NCBI GenBank assembly: GCA_029259695.1
Contig: JAJDEQ010000211.1
Location: forward strand, 1-49,071
Reading direction: 5' to 3'
Length of the DNA stretch: 49,071 nucleotides
From: Planctomycetota bacterium
GTDB taxonomy: Bacteria > Planctomycetota > B15-G4
Shown: positions 18,701 through 28,200 of the stretch, piece by piece
Layout: each line of letters starts with the position of its first letter
Position numbering within the stretch: position 1 is the first letter of the stretch
The notes under the pieces: model-generated
What the model saw: only the letters and a program-made list of their open reading frames with translations
What the model was told of the DNA's origin: nothing
Database searches by the model: none
Program-made: the position numbers and the translations under genes

Positions 18701-21700
18701 GCGCGTGGGCGCGCACGACGACTTCTTCGCCCTCGGCGGCCACTCCCTGCTGGCCACGCGCCTGCTCTCGCGCCTGCGCAACCTCTTCGGCGTCGAGCTG
18801 CTGATCCGGGAGGTCTTCGACGCCCCGAGCGTGGCGGCCCTGGCCGCGCGTGTCGACGCGGCCCGGGGCGCCGACCGGCGGCAGGCGTCGACTCCGATCG
18901 TGCCGCGCGACGGCGAACCGCAGCTGTCCTTCGCCCAGCGTCGGCTCTGGCTGCTGCACCAGATGGGGTCGGGCGCCGCCTACAACATGCAGCTCGTGCT
19001 CGGGATCTCGGGACCTCTCGATCGCGTCGCGCTCGAGCGCGCGCTCGCCGCGACCCTGGCGCGGCACGCGGTGCTGCGCACGCGCTACGCATGCGTCGAC
19101 GGCCAACCGCTGGCCGTCGTCGAGCCGGAGCCGAGCCTGCCCCTGACGCTGGTCGACCGCTCCGGGATGGCGGGGCGCGAACGCGAGCGCGCGCTGCGCG
19201 AGCTGGTCGTGCGCGAGACGGAGACGGCCTTCGACCTCGAGCGCGCGCCGTTGCTGCGCGCGAGCCTGCTGCGACTCGGGCGCGAGGAGCACGTGCTCGT
19301 GCTCGTGCTGCACCACATCCTCGCGGACGCGTGGTCGCTCGAGGTCCTGGTGCGCGAGATCGCGGCGCACTACGGCGCGTCCGTCACGGGCGCGCGGCCC
19401 GACCTGCCGCCGCTGCCGGTGCAGTATTCCGACTACGCCGCCTGGCAGCACGAGCGCCTCGACGGCGAGGCGCTGGGCACCCACCTCGAGCACTTCCGGC
19501 GGCGGCTCGACGGAGCGTCGACGATCCTCGACCTGCCGACCGATCGTCCGCGCCCGGCGGTGCAGACCTTCTCCGGCGACGCGCAGCCCTTCGCGCTCGG
19601 GGCCGATCTCGCGGCGTCCCTGCGAGCGGCCGGCCGGGAGCACGGCGTGACCGTCGCGATGCTGTGCCTGGCGGCGTTCCACGCCCTGCTCGCCAGGGTC
19701 AGCGGGCAGCGCGATCTCGTGCTGGGCATGCCGGTCGCGAACCGCTTGCGCTCGGAGGTCGAGGGTCTGGTCGGGATGTTCGTCAACACCCTGGCGCTGC
19801 GGGTGGACGCCTCCGACGACCCCGAGTTCGGCGAGTTGCTGCAGCGCGTCCAGCAGGCCTGCCTCGACGGGTACGAGCACCAGGAGCTGCCCTTCGAGAA
19901 GCTCGTCGAGGAGCTGCTGCCCGAGCGCGACCTGGGCCGCACGCCGCTGTTCCAGGTGCTGTTCTCGATGAACGCGGCGCGCTCGGAGCCGATCGGGTCG
20001 GCGGGCGTGACCCTGCGGGTGTTGCCCTTCCAACTCACCCGCGTACGCTTCGACCTCGAGCTGCACCTGTTCGAAGGCGCCACCGACATCGAGGGGCTGC
20101 TGGCGTACAACACCGACCTGTTCGACGCGGAGACCATCGCGCGCTGGCTCGGGCACTTCCGGCGGTTGCTGGAGGCGGGCGTCGGTGCGCCGGCCACGCG
20201 CATCTCCGAGCTGCCGCTGCTGCTCGAGAGCGAGCGCCAGACGCTACTCGGCGAGTGGGGCGGCGCACGGGTCGACTTCCCGCGCGACGTCTGCCTGCAC
20301 GACCTGTTCGCAGCCCAGGTGGAGCGCACTCCCGACGCCCTCGCGCTGGTCGGGGGCGGCGAACCGCTCAGCTATCGCGCCCTCGCCGAGCGCGCGCGTC
20401 GTCTGGCGCAGGCCCTCGCGTCTCGTGGCGTCGGACCCGGGAGCAGCGTCGGGATCTGTCTCGAGCGCTCGAACGCGATGATCGTCGCAGTCCTGGGCGT
20501 GCTCGAGGCGGGGGCGGCCTACGTGCCGCTCGATCCGACGTACCCTTCGGTGCGCCTGGCCGCGATGGCCGAGACGGCGGAGCTGTCCCTCGTCATCGCG
20601 CAAGCGGCGACGCGCGAGCGTGTGGGCGCCCAGGACGCCGCGCCGGCGCTGCTGATGCTCGACGGCGACGAGGTTGCGCCCGACGGAGTTCCACCCGACG
20701 AGGTTCCACCCGACGAGGCGGGCTGTGCGGCGCCGAGCGCGGGGGGCCGCCGCGCGGTCGCTCCCGACGACCTGGCCTACGTGCTGTTCACGTCGGGCTC
20801 GACCGGGCGGCCGAAGGGCGTGGCCATGCCGCACGCACCGCTGGTCAACCTGATGCACTGGCAGTTCGGGCAGTCGCGTCCCGGGCCGGGCAGTCGCACC
20901 CTGCAGTTCGCGCCGCTCGGCTTCGACGTGTCGTGCCAGGAGATCTTCGCGACGCTCGGCAGCGGCGGCACGCTGTGCCTGATCGACGACGAGGCGCGCC
21001 GCGATCCCGAGACGCTGCTGGCGTTCCTGCGCGAGCACTCGGTGACCAGGGTCTTCATGCCGTTCGTCGCCCTGCAGCAGATGATCGAGGTCGCCGTCGC
21101 CCACGACCTGCTGCCCACCGGGCTGCGCGAGGTGATCACGGCCGGCGAGCAGTTGCAGGTCGGCGCCGCGCTGGTCGGGTTCTTCGAACGGCTCGACGAC
21201 TGCAGCCTGGTCAACCAGTACGGACCGACCGAGTGCCACGTGGTGACCTCGCAGACGCTGCAGGGGCCGCCCGCGAGCTGGCCGCGCCTGCCACTCATCG
21301 GGCGCCCGATCGCCAACGTCCGGACGTACGTGCTCGACGCCCGCATGCAGCTCTGCCCGCTCGGCGTGGTGGGTGAGCTGTTCCTGGGCGGCGCTGCCGT
21401 CAGCCGCGGCTACCTCGGCGACGAGGCGTTGACGGCCGACCGTTTCGTCCCCGACCCGTTCAGCACCGACCCGCGCGGGCGGCTGTACCGCAGCGGCGAT
21501 CTGGCGCGCTTCCGCAGCGACGGTGCGCTCGAGTTCCTCGGCCGCTCCGACACGCAGGTCAAGCTGCGCGGGTTCCGGGTCGAACTCGGCGAGGTGGAGG
21601 CGGTCCTGCTCGATCATTCCGGCGTGCAGCAGGCGGCCTTGATCGTGCGCGAGGATCAGCCCGGCGATCGACGGCTGGTGGCCTACGTCGTCGGCGAGGA

Positions 21701-22208
21701 GCGCGAGGCTCCCGCGCCCGCCGCGCTGCGCGCCTTCCTCCAGGAACGCCTGCCCGTCTACATGCTGCCGGCGGCCTTCGTGACCCTGCCCGCGCTGCCG
21801 CTGACGCCCAGCGGCAAGCTCGACCGCAAGGCACTGCCGCTGCCCGAGGGACGTCAGTCAGGCCGCGAGTACGTGGCGCCGCGCAGTCCCACCGAGGTCA
21901 CGCTGGCCGGCATCTGGAGCGGGCTGCTGGGCGTCTCCCAGGTCGGCGTGCACGACGACTTCTTCGAAATCGGCGGCCACTCGCTGCTCGCGATGCAGGT
22001 GACGAGCCGCATCCGCGACGCGTTCGGCGCCGCGCTGAAGCTGCAGACCCTGTTCGAGTCGCCGACCGTGGCGGGCCTGGCCGCGGCGGTCGACGCCCAG
22101 GCAGGCTGCGTGCCGCTCGCCGACGCCGACGCCGCCGCCGCCGCCGCCGCCGACGCCGCCGAGGCCGCCGCCGCCGACGACGACGACGACGAGGTGATCG
22201 ACCTGTGA
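15708..22208 (+). CDS. Nonribosomal peptide synthetase 1: C-A(Gly)-PCP-C-A(Pro-like)-PCP
   Basis: 2,166 residues from ATG 15708 (MDTTFIEQSFPLSPIQEGML); the longer upstream frame is low-complexity. Domains: C1 (1-450, HHAAFDG from His143), A1 (about 466-970; HTSGSTGRPKG near 616), PCP1 (LGGHSL, Ser1013), C2 (about 1069-1500, HHILADA from His1202), A2 (about 1530-2040; TSGSTGRPKG near 1694), PCP2 (IGGHSL, Ser2092), then an Ala/Asp tail ending DDDDDEVIDL. By-eye Stachelhaus codes are DILQLGMIWK for A1 (glycine type) and DVQFIAQVVK for A2, close to proline codes of the DVQFIAHVV type. The opening C domain has no loading module before it, so it may accept an acyl-CoA or a residue from an unlinked protein. 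C2 has Ala in place of the motif Gly. The stop overlaps the NRPS-2 start in GTGA, implying coupled translation. Confidence 0.95.
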   Translation: MDTTFIEQSFPLSPIQEGMLFNSLYAPESGVDVIVATLDLREDLDQPVFSRAWQQLVDSHPALRMCFRWQGLEQPCQDVYRGVSQPARHEDFSGLAEHEQEQRWRALVVRERGTAFDMARPPLTRLVTVRFGPRHHRILWLYHHAAFDGVGMTLVLSQAFAAYRALQHGEAFAVPACAAQQAYIEWLQRQDVGASEVFWRGHLAGIDAPTRLGVDRGEHEDPRRVETCPSQDRWLSESATKALGDWARARGLSLNIVLQGVWAVLVSRYSGERRVVFGVVQSGRRSSIEGADQLVGVVMNTLPTAVDVDPSADLVEWLLARKAHWAALRAHAHTPLALIKEWSDIGGRQPLFESLFCFDVLDLTAALRARGDDWEHCEADAFGQPVAPVSLNAYGGRRLLLRINYHELRVEHDAVGRMLGHLETLLAGLVSGVARRVGELPLLTDAERRDALAVRGRSVPLPPDGTVHGLIEAQCARTPQAVAVGFDGGQLTYAELDARARRLAHRLRDLGVGPGSMVGLCVERGLDLPLAMLGILIAGGAYVPLDPAFPAERLSLVLQDTATTILVTQRGLAGSLPSFDGEIVCVDDGWLTAQGAEDGPGPSAAAGPDDLAYVIHTSGSTGRPKGVQIVHRAVVNFLHAMAREPGLAADDVLLAVTTLSFDIAVLELLLPLCVGARVEIASREVAGDGLLLRRKLAECGASVMQATPATWQLLLHAEWRGDGRLKMLCGGEELPRPLAQRLLRRGGELWNMYGPTETTIWSAVARVQPLEGPAASSPHEHPPALGSPIANTSLCVLDEERRLVPRGIPGELYIGGAGLARGYLNQPELTGERFVDSPWPAELPGRLYRTGDRVRRDADGRLAFLGRVDHQVKLRGYRIELGEIESLLRQAPTVAEAAVLLREDAPGDRRLVAYVVPAAGDVCDPDVLLAGLATRLPDYMLPSAFVLLERLPVSPNGKLDRGALPAPKVLPAAAGYRAPEGPTQQALAEVFADLLRAERVGAHDDFFALGGHSLLATRLLSRLRNLFGVELLIREVFDAPSVAALAARVDAARGADRRQASTPIVPRDGEPQLSFAQRRLWLLHQMGSGAAYNMQLVLGISGPLDRVALERALAATLARHAVLRTRYACVDGQPLAVVEPEPSLPLTLVDRSGMAGRERERALRELVVRETETAFDLERAPLLRASLLRLGREEHVLVLVLHHILADAWSLEVLVREIAAHYGASVTGARPDLPPLPVQYSDYAAWQHERLDGEALGTHLEHFRRRLDGASTILDLPTDRPRPAVQTFSGDAQPFALGADLAASLRAAGREHGVTVAMLCLAAFHALLARVSGQRDLVLGMPVANRLRSEVEGLVGMFVNTLALRVDASDDPEFGELLQRVQQACLDGYEHQELPFEKLVEELLPERDLGRTPLFQVLFSMNAARSEPIGSAGVTLRVLPFQLTRVRFDLELHLFEGATDIEGLLAYNTDLFDAETIARWLGHFRRLLEAGVGAPATRISELPLLLESERQTLLGEWGGARVDFPRDVCLHDLFAAQVERTPDALALVGGGEPLSYRALAERARRLAQALASRGVGPGSSVGICLERSNAMIVAVLGVLEAGAAYVPLDPTYPSVRLAAMAETAELSLVIAQAATRERVGAQDAAPALLMLDGDEVAPDGVPPDEVPPDEAGCAAPSAGGRRAVAPDDLAYVLFTSGSTGRPKGVAMPHAPLVNLMHWQFGQSRPGPGSRTLQFAPLGFDVSCQEIFATLGSGGTLCLIDDEARRDPETLLAFLREHSVTRVFMPFVALQQMIEVAVAHDLLPTGLREVITAGEQLQVGAALVGFFERLDDCSLVNQYGPTECHVVTSQTLQGPPASWPRLPLIGRPIANVRTYVLDARMQLCPLGVVGELFLGGAAVSRGYLGDEALTADRFVPDPFSTDPRGRLYRSGDLARFRSDGALEFLGRSDTQVKLRGFRVELGEVEAVLLDHSGVQQAALIVREDQPGDRRLVAYVVGEEREAPAPAALRAFLQERLPVYMLPAAFVTLPALPLTPSGKLDRKALPLPEGRQSGREYVAPRSPTEVTLAGIWSGLLGVSQVGVHDDFFEIGGHSLLAMQVTSRIRDAFGAALKLQTLFESPTVAGLAAAVDAQAGCVPLADADAAAAAAADAAEAAAADDDDDEVIDL
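22122..22193 (+). repeat. GCC/GAC trinucleotide tract encoding an Ala/Asp docking tail
   Basis: Interrupted runs of GCC and then five successive GAC codons encode the Ala-rich, acidic C-terminus of NRPS-1. The position immediately before the next synthetase, which starts with a TubC-type docking domain, makes this the likely docking tail. Triplet runs of this kind can change length without frame loss. Confidence 0.85.
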
Positions 22209-25200
22209 GGGATGCACGCCAGACGCTGACCCACCTGCGCGGCCTGGGCGCGCGCTTCGCCATCGTCGATGGGCGGCTGCGGATGCGCGTCGCCAAGGGC
22301 GTCATGACCGCGGAGCTGCACGAGGAACTCGCGCGCAACAAGGCGGGCATCCTGCGCCTGTTGCGCGCCGAGGACGGAGCGACGTCGACGCCGCTGCTCG
22401 TCGCCGGGCCCCGCACGGGCGACGCGCCGCTGAGTTTCGCGCAGCAGCGGTTGTGGTTCCTGCAACAGCTCGCGCCCGGGAACAGCAGCTACAACCTCGG
22501 GAGCGCGTTCCGTCTGCGGGGCGCCCTCGACTTGCCGGCGCTGCGCGAGGCCCTGCGGCGGCTCGTGTTGCGGCACGAGACCCTGCGCACCAGCTTCCCC
22601 GCCCGGGGCGGCGCTCCGCTGGCGGTCGTCGGCGAGCCCGAGCCCCTGGCGATCGCCGTCACCGACCTCTCGGGACACCCCGAGCCCGAACGCGCCGAGG
22701 CCGCGCGGCGTGAGGTCGAAGCGCAGCGGCGGCGTCCGTTCCGACTCGCCGACGAGCGCCCGCTGCGGGTCTCGCTGTTGCGCCTCGACGAGCAGGACCA
22801 CGTGTTGCTCCTGGTGCTGCACCACATCGTCGCCGACGGCTGGTCGCTCGCCGTGCTGCAGCGCGAACTCGGGGCGCTGTACGACGCGCAACTCGCGAGC
22901 AGCGAGGCGCAGCTGGCCGCGCTGCCGTTGTGCTACGCCGACTTCGCGCGCTGGCAGCGGCAGGCGCTGGACGGCGAGCACCTCGAGGCGCTGCTCGCCC
23001 ACTGGAGCGAGGCGCTGGCCCACGCGGCGCCGCTCGAGTTGCCGACCGACCATCTGCGCCCGCGCCAGCAGACCTACGCCGGAGCGCGCGCGACGGTGAT
23101 GCTGCCGGCCGAGCTCGTGCGCGCCCTCGAGGACGTCGGCCGCGCCTCGGGCGCCAGCCTGTTCATGACGCTGCTGGCGGGCTTCTTCGCCCTGCTCCAG
23201 CGCTACGCCGCGCAGGACGACGTGGTGCTGGGCGTGCCGGCCACCAACCGCGGACGGACCGAGCTCGAAGGGCTGGTGGGCTGCTTCACGAACATGCTCG
23301 CCCTGCGCAGCGACCTGGCCGGCGACCCCACCTTCCGCGAGTTGCTGGGGCGCGTGCGCACGACCTGCCTGGCCGCCTTCGAACACCAGGATCTGCCTTT
23401 CGAACGCCTGGTGCAGGAGCTCGTGGCCGAGCGCGACCCGAGCCGCAACCCGATCTTCTCGGTGTTCTTCGCGCTGCAGAACATGCCGGAGGCGCCGCTG
23501 CGGCTCTCCGGCCTCGCCGTGGAGCCGTTCGCCTACGAGTTCGGTGCCACCGACCTCGACCTGGACGTCTACGTCGAGCCGGCCGCCGACGGGTTGCGCG
23601 TGAGCATGCTCTACAACACCGACCTGTTCGAGGCCAGCACGGTGGACGGCATGGCGGCGGCCTACCGGGTGCTGCTCGAGGGCGCCGCGCGCACGCCGGA
23701 GTCGGCGCTCTCGCGGCTGCCGCTACAACGGGACGCGTCGCCCGGCCCGCTGGCGGCGATCGAGCGTGGGCCGGCCGTCGCGGACACGAGCGGCGCGTGC
23801 GTGCACGACCTGATCATCTCCCAGGCGCGGCGCACGCCCGAAGCGGTGGCGGTGTCCTGCGCGGGCGCCGAGCTGACGTATGCGGAGCTGCTCGCGCGCG
23901 GCGAGCGGCTGGCCGCGCATCTGCGCGGGCTGGGCGTGGGTGCCGACGTGCCGGTCGGCCTGGCCCTCGAGCGCGACCTCGACCTCCCGGTGGGGCTGCT
24001 CGGCATCCTCGCGGCGGGAGGCGCGTACGTCCCGCTCGACCCGGCCTTCCCGCCCGAGCGGCTGGCGCACGCGCTGGCCAACAGCGGCGCGCGGGTGCTG
24101 GTCACCCAGTCGCGCCTGCTGGGGACGCTGCCGCCCTTCGACGGCACGCGGGTGTGCCTCGACGCGGAGCTCTCCGCGCAGCAGTCCGCGCCGCTCGTGG
24201 AGGCCGCGCGCGCGGCGGGTCCCGAGAGCCTCGCGTACGTGATCCACACCTCGGGTTCGACCGGGCAGCCGAAGGGCGTGCAGATCCCGCACGGCGCGGT
24301 GGTCAACTTCCTGCGCTCGATGGCGCGCGAGCCGGGCCTCGTCGCCGACGACGTGCTGCTCGCGGTCACCACGCTGTCGTTCGACATCGCGGGCCTCGAG
24401 TTGTTCCTGCCGTTGAGCGTAGGTGCGCGCGTCGAGATCGCGCCGCGCGAGGTCGCGTCCGACGGGCATCGGTTGCGCAGCCTGCTCCAGTCCTGCGGCG
24501 CGACGATCCTGCAGGCGACGCCGGCCACCTGGCAGATGCTGCTGCACGCAGGCTGGACGGGCGACGGTCGCCTCAAGATGCTCTGCGGCGGCGAGGAGCT
24601 GCCGCGCGCGCTGGCCGACGCGCTGCGTCCCCTGGGCTCCGAACTCTGGAACATGTACGGGCCGACCGAGACGACGATCTGGTCGGCGGTCTCGCGCGTC
24701 GAGCCGGGTGACGGGCCGGTGCCGATCGGGGCGCCGATCGAGAACACCTCGCTGGCGGTGCTCGACACCGAGCTGCGCCCCGTGCCCCAGGGCGCGCCGG
24801 GCGAGCTGTACATCGCCGGCGCCGGGCTGGCGCGCGGCTACCTGAACCTGCCCGAGCTGACGGCCAGTCGCTTCGTGCCGAGCCCGCGGCCGCACGAGTT
24901 GCCGGGGCGGCTGTATCGCACGGGTGACATCGTGCGGCGGGACGGGCGCGGACGGCTGCTGTTCCTCGGGCGCGTCGACGACCAGGTCAAGCTGCGTGGC
25001 TTCCGCATCGAGCTGGGCGAGATCGAGTCCGTGCTGGCGGCGCAGGCGGGCGTCGCCCAGGCGGCCGCCATCGTCCACGGCGCGACTCCCGACGAGCGAC
25101 GCCTGGTGGCGTTCTGGGTGCCGGACAACGGACCGCGGCCCGACGTCGCGGTGTTGGGCGAGGCCCTGCGCGCCAAGCTGCCCGCGTACATGCTGCCGAG

Positions 25201-28200
25201 CGCCTTGGTCGAGCTCGGCGATCTGCCGCTGACGCCCGCCGGCAAGCTCGATCGTCGGCGGCTCGCCGCGAGCTCCCCGCCGCCCGAGGAGGGGGGGGCG
25301 CCGCACGTGGCGCCGCGCACTCCGCTCGAGCAGGGAGTGGCGGCCATCTTCGGCGAGCTGCTCGGTCGCCGCGAGGTCGGCGCGCACGACGACTTCTTTG
25401 TGCTCGGCGGGCACTCGCTGCTGGCGACGCGACTGCTGTCACGCATCCGCGACACCTTCGCGGTGGAGCCGACCCTGGGAGACGTCTTCGCCGCGCCGAC
25501 GGTGGCGGGCGTGGCGCGCGACATCGAGACGCTTCGCGGACAGGGGCGGCACGTCGCGTCCGGTCCCATCCCGCGGCTCGAGCGCACGGCCGACCTGCCC
25601 CTGTCCTTCGCGCAGCAGCGCCTTTGGATGATGGACCAGATGGGTGCGGGCGCCGGCTACCACATGCGGCTCGAGCTGCTGCTGTCGGGCGCCCTCGACG
25701 TGGGCGCCCTCGGGCGCGCGCTCGACGCGCTGGTGACGCGACACGAGACGCTGCGCACGCACTTCACGCTCGTGGCCGGGGCGCCACGGCAGGTCGTCGA
25801 GCCGCCGCGCGCGGTGCCGCTGGCCGTGCTCGACCGCAGCGACCCGGGTGTCCTCGGGCGCGAGGACGCCTTGCGCGAGCACGCCGCGCAGGACGAGCGC
25901 CTGCCCTTCGACCTGGGGCGCGGGCCGCTCTTCCGCGCCGCGCTGCTGCGCTTCTCCGGCGACGAGGCGGTGCTGGTGCTGTCCTTCCATCACATCGTGG
26001 CGGACGGCTGGTCCTACGAGCTGCTCGCGCGCGAGGTGGCGGCGCACTACCGCGCCTGCGTGACCGGCGAGCCGCTCGAGCTGCCCGAGCTGCCGGTGCA
26101 GTACAAGGACTTCGCCGCGTGGCAGCGCGACGCGATCTCCGGCGAGACCCTCGCCCGGCAGCTCGGGTTCTGGAAGGCGCAACTTGCCGGCGGCGTCGAC
26201 GTCCTGCGCCTGGCAACCGACCGACCCCGCCCGCCGCTGCAGTCGTTCGCGGGGGCCGCGCAGCGGCTGGTGCTCGGCGGTTCGCTGCGCGACGACCTCG
26301 CCGCGCTCGCCCGTGAGCACGACGCGACCCTGGCCATGCTCTGCCTGGCGGCGTTCTCGGCCTTGCTCGCGCGCTACTCGGGTCAGCCGGTGATCACCGT
26401 CGGATCGCCCATCGCGAACCGCACGCGCGCCGAGCTCGAAGGCCTGGTGGGCTTCTTCGTCAACAGCCTCGTGATGCGCGCGGACGTCTCCGACGATCCC
26501 CCGTTCCGCGAGTTGCTGCGTCGCACCCGCGATGCGTCCCTGGCGGCCTACGACAACCAGGACCTGCCCTTCGAGCGGCTCGTCGAGGAGCTCGATCCGG
26601 AGCGCGACCCGAGCCGCACGCCGCTCTTCCAGGTGGTGTTCGCGATGCACCTGCGTGAGCAACTCGAGCAGCACGCCGCGGGCGTGACCGTCGCCACGCT
26701 GGCGCCCGAGGTCTCGGTCACGCGCTTCGACCTCGAGCTGCACCTGTTCGAGGGGCCCGAAGGGCTCGAGGCGACCTTCGTCTACAGCACGGCGCTGTTC
26801 GACGGGACGACCATTGCGCGCCTCGCGGGGCACTACAGGAACCTGCTGCACGCTGTCGTCGCCGAGCCGGCGACGCGCATCTCGGCGCTGCCGATGCTCG
26901 CTGCCGCGGAGCGTCGGGCCGAGCTGCTGGACTGGAACGCGACCGAGGGCGATGTCCCGGGCAGCGCGGTGCTGCACCAGCTCGTCGAGGCCCAGGCCCG
27001 CGAGCGTCCGCAGGCGACGGCCGTCGTCTTCCACGAGCAGGCGCTGAGCTACGCCGAGCTGAACGCGCGCGCGAACCAGGTGGCGCACCTCCTGGGCACG
27101 CTGGGCGCGCGTCGCGACCTGCTGGTCGGTCTCTGCGTGCGGCGCGGCGCGGACATGATCGTCGGTCTGCTGGGCATCCTGAAGTCGGGCGCGGCCTACG
27201 TGCCGCTCGACCCGTCCTATCCCGAGCAGCGCCTGGCCTTCATGCTCGAGGACGCGGGGCTGGAGCTGCTGGTCACGCAGGACGACGTGCTGGCCGAGCT
27301 GCCCGAGCACCGCGCGCGGGTGCTCTCCCTCGACGGCGACCGCGCCCGACTCGACGCCGAGCCAGTGCATGACCGGGACGTCGGCTCCGAGCCCGACGAT
27401 CTGGCCTACGCGATCTTCACCTCGGGTTCGACCGGCCGGCCGAAGGCGGCGCTGCTCCGCCACCGCGGCCTGTGCAACGTCTCGCACGAGCAGACGCGCA
27501 GTTTCGGCGTCGGGCCGGGCACGCATGTGCTGCAGTTCTCGTCGCTGTCCTTCGACGCATCGACCTTCGACGTGGTCATGGCGCTGCCCAAGGGTGCCAC
27601 GTTGTTCCTCGGCGAGCGCGAGGAGCTGCTGCCCGGCCCCGACCTGCTCGACTTCCTGCGCCGGCACGCCATCCAGATCGTCACGCTGCCCCCGACCGCC
27701 CTGGCCGCGCTGCCGTACGACGACCTGCCCGCGTTGACCACGATCGCCGTCGCCGGCGAAGCCTGCCCGGCCGAGCTGGTCCAGCGCTGGGCGCCGGGGC
27801 GCCGCTTCTTCAACCTCTACGGGCCCACGGAGGCCACCATCTGGTCGACCACCGCCGAGCTGCGGCCAGGCGACCTGGTGACCATCGGGCGGCCCATCGG
27901 CAACACGCGCGTGCTGGTGCTCGATGACCGGCTCAACCCGGTGCCGGTCGGCGTGCCCGGTGAGCTGCACATCGGCGGCGTGGGGCTGGCGCGCGGCTAC
28001 CTGGACCGTCCCGAGCTCAGCGCGGCGCGCTTCATCGCCGATCCGTTCCGGCCGGGCGAGCGGCTGTACCGCACGGGCGACCTCGGACGGCGCCTGCCTG
28101 ACGGTCGCATCGAGTACGTCGGACGCATCGACACCCAGGTCAAGCTGCGCGGCTACCGCATCGAGCCGGGCGAGATCGAGGCGGTGCTCGATCGGCATCC

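Noticed and set aside
15591..20156. A 1,521-codon open frame on the minus strand inside NRPS-1, and a 2,061-codon one (25439-31624) inside NRPS-2
   Set aside because: Both are opposite-strand shadows of very GC-rich genes. They are rich in Arg, Gln, Val and His without domains, while the plus strand holds complete NRPS motifs.
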